Positions 1-11,983 of a DNA stretch of 64,000 bases are shown here, piece by piece. The position numbers and the translations under genes are program-made. Within the stretch, counting starts at the first letter, position 1; every line of letters begins with the position of its first letter. The notes beneath the pieces were generated by a model. That model was given only the letters and a program-made list of their open reading frames with translations. It was not told where the DNA came from and did not search any database. This DNA is from Epiperipatus broadwayi (taxonomy: Eukaryota; Onychophora; Udeonychophora; Euonychophora; Peripatidae), in the NCBI GenBank assembly GCA_028023455.1, contig JAQFVV010000042.1:6099922-6163921 (forward strand), written 5' to 3'.

Positions 1-2666
1 CATCAGTTACCTTCTTGTTTTTCTATCTTCAGTTTATCTCTAAATTTTTTTAATTTTTTGTGATAACATTATTAATGCCATATATATCTATGACATTTTT
101 TGTCATAAAAGTAAAAATTTTAAGAATATAGCTTACATGTGTTTTGTTGTAAAATGACATATTAAATGTGTATTTTATTTTTGCATTTGTGATTGTTGTA
201 AAGTATAGAGGTTAAATAAATAATAAAGTTTGAAATTAAATAAGCAAAAGAGAAATTTTGTTTTTTATTTAATAAACTTTACTTTTTTTTTGTCAATGAT
301 GACAAATTTAGATTTAAAAAACTTAATCTTCCATGACTTTTCCTAAATTACATGAAAATTTCAAGGTCCAATTACATTAAAACACCAGAATCTTTCCTAT
401 ATAAAATATAAGTTATCACTAAAATCAGTCAACACTTAGACAATTCTAATATCTACAACAATCAACATTCTGTCTGTTGTAAAAGGAACCTCCTTATAAT
501 AATAAGGGTAGAATCCAAGTAAAATTGAAATTTTGAATTAAAATGAATTTAAAACAACTTTAAATCTTAAGTTGAATGTATAAAAAGTCTTATTGTTGTG
601 TTTCTCTTCTTCTACTTCATAATTTATTTCATTTTTATTTTATTTATAACATTGAAAAGATTTTATTTTTTGTTTCTGTTAATGATATCAGTCAAATTAT
701 TTGAGGTTAAAAGAAAAAATTGAACACTGTGACGTATTACAGTTTCAGGTAGATTTATGTATATGAGTATTATGTGACAAAAAAGTTGTCTTCTAGGATA
801 ATATCTATAAAGGACTTTATTAAATTAGACTGAACTCTAATAAATATTAATAATTTGAAAATATAAATATATTTGAAAATTTTTGTTATTGTAAGTGCAT
901 CTTTTATATATTTGTTTTCATTTTATGTAAAATTATTTTCTTTATTTGATGAATTTGATCTTTTATATAAGTTTTTAACAATCATAGCATTAAAACATTA
1001 AACAGAATTTTTCTGAATGATTAAAAAAGATTTTAAAAATAATATTTATTTATTTTTAAAGCGTATCTGTTTGAAGGTGTTTAGCTTTCACGTTATTATT
1101 ATATTACTTATTAAATAATTTTTTCACCAAAAATGTCAGTTAAAACAATAAATTACCGCATTTTTATTTTGAATAACATTTTATCTTATTAATGGAAGTT
1201 GCAGCATTTTCATTTATAAAAATTGTGATCAAAATGTTGAGTGATTCCAAATCTTTTGTAAATGCAAATTACAGTAAATTGTGCAATTGATTTTAAAAAC
1301 AATTTTTTTAATCTTATCATAAATTGCGATATTGTTGAAGAGCACGAAGTCACAGTAATCAGTATTAAAAACATATTTTTATTACAGTTTTAATAATTTA
1401 AATTCATTTTGAAGTATCATAATAATGTTATATAGAACTATCTATCACAACTTTCTTTATCCTAATTGAAGTAGCAATGTTGCAGAAATAATGTTACTTA
1501 TTTTTTTTTTACAATAAATTTGTTTTCTGTTGTTGAAAATGTCATGTTTATATGTTTACAGAAAAAAATTATTTAATAAGTAATAGGTGTTTATTTTTAA
1601 TCTTTAAGCATGATGTAAATTTTATTTTAGTATACTATAATAAGTTCTATTTTTTAATAATAAATTTGATGTTTATTGTTTTCATTGAATTTTTTTCTGT
1701 TTACTACATAAATTATTTAATAAATATGCAATAGTCAAATGTTTGAATTACTTTATCAAATATTCAGAAAGATTAATTTGCAATATTTAACAAAACACAC
1801 AGTGAAAACTTGTTTTTCTGTTAATAACTCATTTGTATTTGTGTGTGGTGGGATGGAGGTTTTTTTTGTTGTTGTTTTGACTGACATTTTGAAATGCTTA
1901 CAGAGCAATAAATTTAATTAATTTATATTTAATGGATAAATATTTAATTTTTTTATTCAATCACCATAGGAATATTTTTTGGCTATTTAACAAAAGCTTC
2001 ATTATGATTCACACTTTTATATTTGGCAAGTTGTTTTTTTTTAAAATTCTTTATAATATGTATGCTTTAATTTAAATAAATGTTCATAATTTGAGAAATA
2101 GTTTTTTTTTTTTTTTTAGTAAAGGCACCCATCATTAGTTCTGCTATGTTGTGTTTGCTTTAATATTTGATAAAGTATTATTTTGGAGTATATCTATTTC
2201 CCTAATAAAAGAGATTGATGACTGTATATAAAAAGCAGGGACTTTTTCATGATGCTGAGATTCCTTTCTGTAAATAGATTTTCTATTAGTGAATTTTTTC
2301 TGGAACATTTAAAATTGGACATTTCTGTATTTATTTAATAAAATTTTCATGCCCCACCCCTTCCTGCCATTGATTAAATCTACGAAAAACAATTGTTTAT
2401 TATGATTTTCTATATGGCTTGCTTAATTTATACCTACATAATTTTCTGTTATAATTATGGAAAATTTTCTTCTCATTCATTGACTTTCTTCTAAATTCGT
2501 AGTTTCTTTACTTTTTGTTATACAAAACTTAAATGAATTTTCTTTAGAAATAAATTAATTTTGATGTACTAAATATGGTATTTGCAAAAAAATTTCTTTT
2601 AATGACATGACTATTTATAATGAGCAATATTTTTTAAAACTCTCAGTTCTAAAAAGATTGGGTTAG
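1..2666. other. AT-rich non-coding stretch
   Basis: No exon, RNA gene or recognisable element was found on either strand. Open frames here are short, low in complexity and rich in F/L/I/N/Y/K, as expected by chance at this composition. If the missing first BTAF1 coding exon is in the window it should lie here or in 4.6-8.2 kb, but I could not pick out a start codon followed by a few codons and a donor with confidence. Confidence 0.6.
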
Positions 2667-2672
2667 ACACTT

Positions 2673-4566
2673 TGGTTGTTTTCTCATCCTTGGTGTTCGC
2701 CTCAAGATGTCGCTATTTCTAGGTAAATTCCTAGAAATATACCGTTTCACCGGCCTTCACCCAACAAAAGAGGAAATTTTCTACGTTATAAACGCATAAA
2801 AGTCCTCATGTTATGTTGGACGGAGGAGATGACAGTGACAGAAGCCAACACAAATGAGACTTCTTTCTACGATTAAAACACAGAAAGAGTTCCCGACGGC
2901 TGCCGGTTATGGCTTTTTTTCTATGCTAAAAGCAAAGAGAAAGAAATGCCTTGATTGGCTGCCATAGTAGTTTATTTTGTTCATCATTTTCTCCTAATAG
3001 TAGAATATCTATTTTCTCTGTAGTTTCGGGTGAGAGTGTGTGCATTTGAAGCAGTCGTAGCTTTTTAAAATTTGATAAGACGTCTTTTTTTTTTAATGTG
3101 TTGTAACTTACTTTACTGTTGTAAGTTTAGTAATAATGTCCTGAAGATTCCATTACGAATGGGTAACCCTCAGAAATTGCTTTTCAGGGTGCGAGACGGA
3201 AAAAAAAATTTAAGGATCACGCGAAAGTACCGTTTTCGCGAGAATTTGTGCGTGACAAGTTACTTTTGCTATATATATATATATACGCACAAACAAAAAC
3301 AACTCAGTGTTTAATTATTAGGAATTACTTGTCCAAAAAAAGAAAATTAGTCGGATATTATTATTATTATTTTTTGTTACATTTATTATTTCAAAATAAG
3401 TTATTTTTATATCTACACACTAACAAAAACAACCCAGTTCCTGCTTAATTACTGTCTTAAAAAAAAAAAAGAAAGCAAATTCAACGGGGTTTGGTTTTTT
3501 CAATGGAGTATTTGAATTACGGTATTTTTTTTTTTATATATATATATACAAGATTTACCAAAAAAAAAAAAGAAGAAAGAAACCACTTTCTGATTAATTA
3601 CTGTCAAAAGAAACGCAAATTAGTCGGCTATCATTTTTAAATTTAGTATTTCAATAACGGTATCATTTTTATATAGACACACTTAACAAAAACAACCCAC
3701 TTTCTGATTCATTACTGTCCCCCCCAAAAAAATAGAACGGAAATTAGTCGGATATTATTTTTCAATTGAATCTTTCAATGACGGTCCTTACTAATAGTAG
3801 TCGTGTATCAATTCTAAATTGTAGTATATAAATGACGTTACTTTTGATAGATTTAGAATTACGTATTGCTTTTTTAATAAAAATAATTGATTTTTACTCT
3901 TGACCAAAAATACCGTAACTTTAAAAAAAGACACACATAAAGTCCAAAAAAAAAAATGAGAAAAAAAGCCACGTAACTTTAAAGACACACACACAAACTC
4001 AAAAACAATCTAAGATTAATAAACATTGACTTATTACGTCTTGCTTTTGAATCAAATGATTGATTTACTCTTGCAAAAAAAAAAAATACCGTAACTTTAA
4101 AAAGACACACATAAAGTCCCCCAAAAAAATATTAGAAAAAGCCCCGTAACTTTAAAGATACACACACAAATTCAAAAACAAGATAAGATTAATAAACATT
4201 TACTTATTACGTCTTGCTTTTGAATAAAAGTATTGATTTACTCTTGCAAAAAAAAAAACCCCGTAACTTTAAAAAGACACACATAAAGTCCAAAAAAAAA
4301 AAAAAGTTAGAAAAACACCGTAACTTTAAAAAGACACACACAAACTCAAAAAACAAGATAAGATTACTAAACATTTACAAAAATGAAAAAAAACTAACAT
4401 CATATAATAGTATTAGTTAGTAGAATATTTTATTATAAATCTAAGAAATCAGATCTTTTTAGATCAAATCGATCATTTAGGTCAGCTCCGGAATCGTTAT
4501 ATGTATATGTTTTCGATTAGTATCAATGCCATCTCTAGGCGAACACCAAGGATGAGAATACAACCA
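2673..4566. mobile_element. Family I terminal-inverted-repeat element, copy 1 (non-autonomous)
   Basis: A 1.9-kb element bounded by inverted termini of about 37 bp: the left end begins TGGTTGTTTTCTCATCC and the right end, reverse-complemented, begins TGGTTGTATTCTCATCC, followed on both sides by TTGGTGTTCGCCT. It is flanked by a 6-bp direct repeat ACACTT (2667-2672 and 4567-4572), read as a target-site duplication. A second full-length copy lies at 17374-19225 and is similar along its whole length, so the boundaries are set by two independent insertions. No transposase-like frame is visible; the longest frames are short and lysine-rich. It is therefore a non-autonomous DNA transposon. The superfamily is not assigned: a 6-bp duplication is uncommon. 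Confidence 0.85.
3850..4390. repeat. Internal tandem repeats of family I, period about 172-177 bp
   Basis: The segment CGTAACTTTAAA recurs in pairs near 3912/3971, 4089/4144 and 4261/4318, embedded in units carrying TTATTACGTCTTGCTTTTG, a run of A, and AAGACACACATAAAGTCC. That makes about three units with periods near 177 and 172 bp. The same array is present in the second copy (about 18540-19040), so it belongs to the element and was not acquired after insertion. Confidence 0.75.
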
Positions 4567-4572
4567 ACACTT

Positions 4573-6599
4573 TTTTTTTTATTATTTGATATATTAATGA
4601 TTTTTCCATTAGTTTGTCTGGATTTTTTTTTTAAAAAAAAAAAATTGTAGTAAGATTTTGATCTTGAATATAATTATACAGAGAATGTATAAAATTTGTT
4701 GGTACAAAATTAAAAGTCAAAAAATTAATTTTTTAATGATAGTTTATGAATGTACAGCCAAAATGTTAATCCATTATTTCTGCATATTTTTTTTTTCTCT
4801 TTTTGAATTAGTCTGTATAAATATTATTTTTCATGGATCCATAGTTTCCCAAGCAATCATTTTATCATACTGATTATTTACATATCATAACAAACTTAAC
4901 CACATGAATAATTTTAAAATTTAAAACAACCTACAGTACTTACTGCTTTCCACCCTTTTATTTAAGAAATTCTTGGAACCACTGTTGTCAGAAAATATTC
5001 TTCATTAAAGATGATTAAGAGCACTCATTTTAAAGTTTTAATTTATTGCAAGTGCTTCTGCATATAATATTTGACAGTTTTATCTGTTTATTTTATTTAT
5101 TTTTGTCGTTAGTATTTATTTTTGTTAGTCAAGATTCATGAAATACTGATGAAAGTAAAAGTTTCAAAGAGCACTTCATGTCATTGCATAACATATGTGC
5201 ACAATTACAGCAGTGTTTATGATATTGAAAGGCTTTGCTTTGAAGTAAGGAGTAAAGTTGAGAGAAAAAAAGAGATCAGTTAAAGTCTTCTTTTGAATAT
5301 ATCTTGAAATGTTTTCAAAATATGTAAAATCTTGAATCATGATGATAAAAATGTTTTCACTTACATTGTTTTTAAAATTAAAATGATTATGTTTTCACTT
5401 ACATTGTTTTTAAAATTAAAATGATTATTATGAATGAAATCATAAAAGATCTGCAAATATCTGATTAACCCCAATTTATTATGATATTAAAATTATATTT
5501 TATACACATTTTGCAAAAAATAAATGTGGAATGTTTTGAATTGTAATATCTGAGTAGTACTTAAAACTAACAATTTAAGTTGCACTTAAATGTGTATTTA
5601 AACAGTGAATAACAGTGTTTTGTCTTTAATTTTAATGCATTTTCACTGTATTAAATATGAAAGAAAATAAAATTTTACTCTTGAAACCCATCTATTTTAA
5701 TTTGTTTAGTTTCTTCAGTTATCTTTTATTTTTTATTTTTTTTTAAATACTTTGACAAACAAATTACAAATTTAAGATCTGATTGAAGTAATACTTTTTA
5801 TTTTAATTAATTTTGTATTTCTGTAAGCAGTTGATAGCTATTTTTTTTAGAAAACCTTTTTTGTTAATATTTTCTTTTAAAATAAAATTTTATTTAGGGA
5901 ATATGATTATATAATTTTTTTTTTTTATGTAGAGCTAATCACTAAAGTGCTAAATGATTATGGCGTATATCCATTTACAAATTTTCAATAAAATGCATTG
6001 TTAACAATGAATGTCAAATCATGTTTTTTTATCAAATTCTTTCATGTGATAGTTTTACAACTGTTGGATATAAGTTTATCTTAACCTGTAATTTATAAAG
6101 GAATTTTTTCAATATATGAATATTTCTTTTAAAAACATTTCAGAGCTTTATTTAATTTTTTTTTAAACTAACATTTTACTTTGTTTGTAACTCATGGATG
6201 AATTTTTTTGCATTCATTTTTACATTTTTGTGGTAGTATTGGAATGATACATAAATTATATTTTTTGTAAAAAGTAAAATTGTGTAAATTTTACAGAAGT
6301 TAAATCTAAATTTAAAAAGGAAAGCTCAGATTAGGTAATCAAATATTTATTACCTGGAAGCATAGCCAGATTCAAGTTTTTTTTTTTTCAATACTAATTT
6401 TGATCAATTATTTTATTTTAAGCAAGTTAAATTTTTTAGTAAATATTTGTTAAGATTCTGTGTTTACATAGAAATATATATTATAATCTAATTACAATTT
6501 CTTGAATGATGTTTTGAATTTTGTCTGTTTACTTCATAAATTATTCTGTGTAATTTGTTTAAATCAAGTTTAATGCATATATTGGCCTACATGATTTAG
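4573..6599. other. AT-rich non-coding stretch
   Basis: Apart from a small tandem duplication at 5352-5427 nothing recognisable was seen: no splice-bounded coding segment, no transposase or reverse-transcriptase motif. Confidence 0.55.
5352..5427. repeat. 38-bp tandem duplication
   Basis: TGTTTTCACTTACATTG plus its following A/T-rich bases occurs twice head to tail (5352-5389, 5390-5427) with no visible mismatch, indicating a recent local duplication. Confidence 0.85.
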
Positions 6600-6600
6600 A

Positions 6601-6690
6601 GTAGTGGTCAGTAACCTAGGGCATGTGTGCCAAAAGTGGCATACAGAATAATTACCAATACCACTCTTGAGTTGAAGTAGTAAAAAATTA
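6601..6690. mobile_element. Possible hAT-type MITE end
   Basis: AGTGGTCAGTAACC followed by GCATGTGTGCC...AGTGGCAT resembles the terminal region of many animal hAT MITEs (CAGTGGTNNNNAACC then a GTGTGCC block). Only one end is recognisable and no target duplication was found. Confidence 0.3.
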
Positions 6691-7508
6691 TATTTGCGCC
6701 ATCTCTTGCATTTTACATATTCAACTCACATGTAAAGGGAAACCATGATTCAGTTTAATTTATTAATTGTTTTGTATTATAAATGTTTCCTCTATCCTTG
6801 CTATTTTCAATAAAGATAAAAAAAAAAGCTAAGTAGGATGGAAATATATACATTTTTCTCCCATGAAGGATTAATTTTGCCTGGAATTTTTTATTTTTGA
6901 CTGCCAATTGACTTTTGATATTTTTGTATGCTACTACATGTTTAGAGTACATTTACATTGAGGCAGAATATATCGATTAATTCATTTGAAAGATTTCTAA
7001 TATAATGATATAACCGTTAGCATGTTACTTGAAGAAAAAAAAAGTGTATAGTTAATGATAGTCTGATTAATGCATGAATGAAGTCCTCAAATACATGAAA
7101 CTTTATAAATATCACTGCCTTTTTTGTTTGTTTTAAATGCCTATTGTGTAATTAAATCAAATTTCTCTTAGAAAAAAATTTGAAATGTCCATAGTTTTAA
7201 AGAAAAGAATATATGAAAAACTTCCAATTTCGAGTTGATTTTTTATTGCACAAAAATGACTTTCTTTGAAACATTTTTGATGAATGCTAAACCATTGGGA
7301 GTTAGATGCTTTGCCTATTCTGAATTATTATGTATTATTGGCAATTTTGTAAACAATACACATTTTTTTAAGCACTAACAGGATGAATTTTCTCCATGCC
7401 AAAGTAAATCTTAAGTATGTCCTTCGAATGTAATATAATTTAACAAAACATACTTTTCACATATGATCCTATATATTTTAAAATATTTAATGCCCAATAA
7501 TATAAGAT

Positions 7509-7567
7509 CTGGTTCTAATGGGCTTCAAAAGTATATAATATATAATTTTGAAGCACATTATAACCAG
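7509..7567. repeat. 59-nt imperfect hairpin
   Basis: Arms CTGGTTCTAATGGGCTTC and, on the other side, GAAGCACATTATAACCAG are near-complementary and continue inward into A/T pairs, giving a stem of about 28 bp with a small loop. It is probably a tiny palindromic MITE remnant. A precursor-microRNA-like hairpin is an alternative that sequence alone cannot exclude. Confidence 0.55.
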
Positions 7568-7569
7568 AC

Positions 7570-8255
7570 TGGTAGAATCATGCCAGCACATGGAATAACA
7601 TTGTAACATAAATTTGTCATGACACCATTAAAAGGTTACCGATGTATGGTTTAGATCATGGATAAAATGGCAGATTTTAGGATTGGTCTATGGTTCACAG
7701 CTTGTCTGACACCCTTGAATTTCTTATTAATTCAACAACAAATGATTTGTTTATTTTTAATGCATATATTTAATAGTGTATATATTTTAAAGTTAATTTT
7801 TAAAAAAGTTGAGAATATGAAAGGTTTGGTGTTGTTTCTTTTCAATTTAAATTGTTTTATAGTAAAATGTTCATGATCTGGGACTTAGGCTGGAATGGAA
7901 TTATTTTCCATAAGCTAAGAATTTATTCAGATAGTCAGACTCATAACCAACGTAGAAATTGTCCAATATTGATCAGTAAATGTGCATCTAACTATTCTTA
8001 ATTAAAATAACATTTTATATTGTGTTTGTCAGATTTAAAAAAAAACTATTAAATATGATGCAGTCTTTACTGGCATGGGTGAAAGATTATGCATTTACTT
8101 AATAAAATCATCAAAATACATTTAGGAAAGGGAGAAGCTTATTATGTATTGACATTTTAATTAAACTTTTAATTAGATTAGCTTGTTCTTTATTTTTCAT
8201 TAAATAATGAAATTAATTATTATCATTCTATAGTAATTTTTTTTTTTTTTTTTAG
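7570..8255. other. Intron or upstream sequence before BTAF1 exon 2
   Basis: No element recognised. It ends in a long T run (8237-8253) immediately before the AG acceptor, an unusually long polypyrimidine tract. Confidence 0.6.
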
Positions 8256-8379
8256 ATTAGACAGATTATTTGTCCTATTGGATAGTGGATCCACTCCTGC
8301 TACAAGAAAAGCTGCAGCACGGCAGTTAGGAGAGGTTCAGAAACTTCATCCTCATGAATTGCCCAATCTTCTTAGTAAG
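8256..8379 (+). CDS. BTAF1: BTAF1 (Mot1) coding exon 2
   Basis: This exon encodes the start of the conserved N-terminal region of BTAF1/Mot1, the nuclear SNF2-family ATPase that binds TATA-binding protein and strips it from DNA. After one base completing an arginine codon (phase 2 entry), 41 codons read [18 protein letters not shown], then a QLGEV motif, then [11 protein letters not shown]. In animal BTAF1 this block begins at about residue 6, so only a handful of codons should be in the preceding exon, which I did not find. The acceptor is a T tract plus TTTAG; the donor is AAG|GTATAA at 8380. It forms the first TBP-contacting HEAT-type helices in this family. Exit is in phase 0 into a 32.4-kb intron. 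Recognition is by remembered family sequence, not by a search. Confidence 0.93.
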
Positions 8380-8810
8380 GTATAATTGTTTTATTATTAC
8401 TATCTTATTCCAAAATTTATTTATTTTTTAATTAAAAAGGTTGAAGGGTTTTTTTAGTTTAAAATTTGCATTAAATAATTGGTATGATTTATTTGTCATT
8501 TGAATCATCATAATATTGCTTATTTAAATTATTATAGATGGTATATAGATTATTAGTTTCATATAAAGAATATTCAGATGAAAAAAATTAAAAGTTGATT
8601 TTAATTATATACATTTTTATATCCTAGAAATTCATATGCTATTACAGAAATATTTGTTTAATTTGATTTTTTTTATTAAACAAAATATTCTTCAGGCTCT
8701 CAAAATATTTCTGCCAAAGTAAAATGAAAAACTTCATGGCATAGAGATAAGAAGTTAATGTAATCATTATCATTGTTGAATTAAATATTTTGATTTCGTA
8801 TTGTTTAAAG

Positions 8811-10300
8811 CAATGGTCTTCAACCTTTTTACACCTGCGGACCGACAAAAATAAGGATAAGATTTCGCGGACCGGCAGAAGTTTACAGATAAATTTTCTT
8901 AAAGATGTAACCTGCTTATGGTGTTGTTTACCTTCACATGCTGAACACTCTTTCGCGAGTTGCGCAGTCATACTGCTACAGAAAACAGTACAATAACAAT
9001 CGTTCCCATTAATGTGCTTGCATTTCTACATTTATTATTTCATTGTTAAAACATGCAAAAATAAAATGTTATTCACCTGAATGTTGGGAAATATCACAGC
9101 TAGTGTAATTATGTGACAATGATTATGATAAATGTAATATGTGTATTTAATGTTAAATATACAAGATGAAGAGATGAAGTTATATATATATGGAGGTTGT
9201 CTTTTGATAGTAGTAATGGCAAAATAGAAATCGCGTAATTAAAATCACTGTGCAGCCAAAAAAAAAGTCGCCGTATTTTAAATCTGAAAAATTAAAACGA
9301 AATGTGTAAAAGTCTGAAGTTTTGATGTTATTGTAATTTTTTTTGTGCTGGTGTGTTGAAAGGATCAAAAAATGTAATTAATAGGAAAAGTTTTTTTTTA
9401 AATGGCAAAATAGACATCGCGTAATAGAAATAAAGCCAAAAAAAAAAAGTCATATAGTCGCCATCTTTAAAAAAAAAAGACAATGAAAGTTGAAAAAGTC
9501 AAAAGTTTTGATCTTATTTTAATTGGGGGGGGGGGGGGTGGGTTGAGAAATACTTTGTCTTCACTGAGAAAAAAGATAGAGACCAAAGTTATTTTTTGTT
9601 GTTTTTATTTTTAAAAAAAGGTAACAGAAATTGGTTTAAAAATAAAAGTTTTAGCATTTTAGCAGTATGCAAATAAAGCCAAAAAAAATATTGCCTTATA
9701 TGCCAAAAAAAAAGTGGGCGTATTTTTAAATAAAAAAAAAGAAAACGAAACTTGAAAAAGTCAAAAGTTTTGATCTAATTTTAATTTGGGGGGTGGATTG
9801 AGAAATACTTTGTAAAAGTTAGACATAAATTTTTTGGTTGTTTTTCTTTTTAAAAAAAGGTGATAAAAATTGATTTCAAAAATAAAAGTTAAAGCCAAAA
9901 AAAAAAAAATCACTGTATAGCCAAAAAAAAAAAAAACAACACTAAAAATGAAATATTAAAAGAGGGAGTAGAAAAAATTTAAGAGATCAAAAAAAGTAAT
10001 ATTACATTTTATTGTTTTAACACATAAACAATGCTGACAAGCGGCCGTGATTTGCTATCAAAAGACAACCGGAGTTTGTATAATAAAAAATTTAATTCTA
10101 CTTCCCCATAAACATCTATGATAAATAGAAAAACAAATTAATTTATGTATGATTGATTAGATTTTGTTTTTGTTCTGTTTTTTTTTTTTTTTTAATCGGG
10201 TAAAAATGCAATGAAATAATAAATAAAAATTGTTTACATTAATTAAAAATCTTAACTTCGGCCCGGCACCGGTCCGCGGACCAGCGGTTGAAGACTACTG
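8811..10300. mobile_element. hAT-like non-autonomous element
   Basis: The left end CAATGGTCTTCAACC (8811-8825) and the right end GGTTGAAGACTACTG (10286-10300) are inverted repeats matching at 13 of 15 positions. Both sides continue with GCGGACCG-type subterminal blocks (8839, 8867; 10271-10283). CA(G)TGGT...CAACC termini plus a CGGACCG block are typical of animal hAT MITEs. No clean 8-bp target duplication is left (GTTTAAAG versus GTTATACA), so the insertion is old. No transposase is encoded. Removing the nested element 9195-10070 leaves about 614 bp. Confidence 0.72.
9195..10070. mobile_element. Inverted-repeat element nested in the hAT-like element
   Basis: Perfect 16-bp inverted termini: GGTTGTCTTTTGATAG at 9195 and CTATCAAAAGACAACC ending at 10070. 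The flanks share GGA on both sides, a possible 3-bp target duplication. The interior has two or three diverged repeats of GCAAAATAG.CATCGCGTAAT, AAAGCCAAAAAAAAA and AAAAAGTCAAAAGTTTTGAT, each ending near a G run. No protein is encoded. The termini share GGTTGT with family I, hinting at a related terminal sequence, but the rest differs. Confidence 0.65.
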
Positions 10301-10445
10301 GTTATACAATGCAACTTTTAAATAAGAATAAATAAATCATACCAGTTATATATCAGAAGTTGAAAATATATGAATATAAGTTCAGATGAATGTTTTCAAA
10401 TAGCCAATCTATAACTATTCAGTATTATTTGGAAAATGAGTATTC

Positions 10446-10652
10446 TAGCGAGTATTGATGAGGGAGTTACCATTCTCATGATTGTTCCAATCTTTTTCTT
10501 TTTACAAACAATATCAAATTGCACAAAATATTTATTTCTCACAATACTTTAATTTTAAAATCTTAATTTTATTTTTTGCATTTTATTTTATTAAAGCTAT
10601 ATTGTTTTGATCAGATTTTTTTAAAGTTGATTATTACATTCAAAATAATTTT
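10446..10652 (+). repeat. Dispersed direct repeat, copy 1
   Basis: About 200 bp, containing AACAATATCAAATTGCACAA, then a block with TTGATCAGATTTTTTT and GATTATTACATTCAAA, is repeated in the same orientation at 11984-12180 with moderate divergence. Function unknown; probably a fragment of an unrecognised element. Confidence 0.65.
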
Positions 10653-11983
10653 GTTTTAATAATTTTAACTGTATTATTATTTTTTGACTTTTTTTAATGA
10701 CTTTTTAAATTTTGCAAGCAAATTCCCTGTTACTTTTGTATTCCCTCTGCCTTTTTTACAGTCCTAGAAATAAATTATAATAATTTGGCATATTTGCTAA
10801 CTATATTTATAAAAAAAAAAAAAAAAAGGAAAATTATATATATATGAATCTGGCTTTTTGGATGCTTATTCATACAAACTGTTTATAAAAATCTGTATAT
10901 ATTCTCATTTCACTGTGAAAAATATGAAGGGAAAAATATTGCTTTGACTATTTTGAAATGTTTAGAACCATATTGAATTTTTAAAAAATTGATAGAAACA
11001 TTAAGGGGAAAAATAAGGCTAAGAAAAATAGGATTACTATTAAAAAAGTAAGGGGAAAAAAGAAATTTCAATAACTGAAAAAATTATGACTATTGTTTGT
11101 TTATAATTTCTAATTTATCATTAACTAAATTTAAAATGTATTCCTCACAAAATATCTTATTCAAACCATATATAATACTTCTTACCTGGGTTAATCCATA
11201 GATTCAGAACTTACAAAAATAATAACATAAAAATTCTTTATTTTTATTTTATACCCCAAAAGTTAAAAAATTTCAAGGTGTCTATAAGAAAAAGATTCAT
11301 CATAATAAAAGATACAAAATAAATTATTTCCAGAAGGTGAATATGCATTTGTAATCAAAGCAATTGGCGTTTTGTCTATCCAAAACTAGAAATTGAAGGC
11401 CACTATCTGTATCAATGATAAAATGAGTGTCCTCTCTTCATTTTATATTTTTTGTACAGACCAGTGATGCTGTCTTGTTATATTTATTGTCCCACAAAGG
11501 TATAATTTATTTGCATATAGCTTATTTTCTAGATGTAGACTTAAAAATAATGTGGTGCAAGATGTGGAAAAACTACTGATTCCACACCATGAGTACCAAA
11601 GCATAGGCAAGAATCTGGATTTAATTTTCTGCCTGCTTACAATTCAATGTAATATACATAACCATTGTGGCTATCCCCACCTATCACTGGAAACCTCTCT
11701 ATTGGGTTTAAGGATTTATATTGTCACATGGTACTATGCCCAGTAAATTTTGTGATTGCTTTATCAACTGCAATCTTTCTGTGCATCTGATAATCCAGCC
11801 TTAAAATTTACATTGCACTACTCTATAATACCCTAATTTTATAGATGCAGCTAAAATCATTATTCGTTATACAAATAAACATGCTTAGTACATACTAATA
11901 CAAATACAGACATGCTAATAAATTATTAAACCTTTTGGGAGTATGTCTATATTATTTAACATAATTATAATATTTTCAACTGT
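10653..11983. other. AT-rich non-coding spacer between two direct repeats
   Basis: Nothing recognised. A 64-codon open frame around 11552-11746 has less biased composition than its surroundings, but it has no family resemblance and no splice context. Confidence 0.5.

Noticed and set aside
1552-1921. Two adjacent 60-codon open frames as a gene or exon 1 of BTAF1
   Set aside because: Low-complexity translation; neither begins like the short BTAF1 N-terminus nor ends in a donor of the required phase.
3850-4390. CRISPR-like array
   Set aside because: The repeats are long units without regular unique spacers, are duplicated in another transposon copy, and the sequence is clearly eukaryotic.
4214-4420. 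Lysine-rich open frame
   Set aside because: It is read-through of the A-run-rich tandem array of family I, not a protein.
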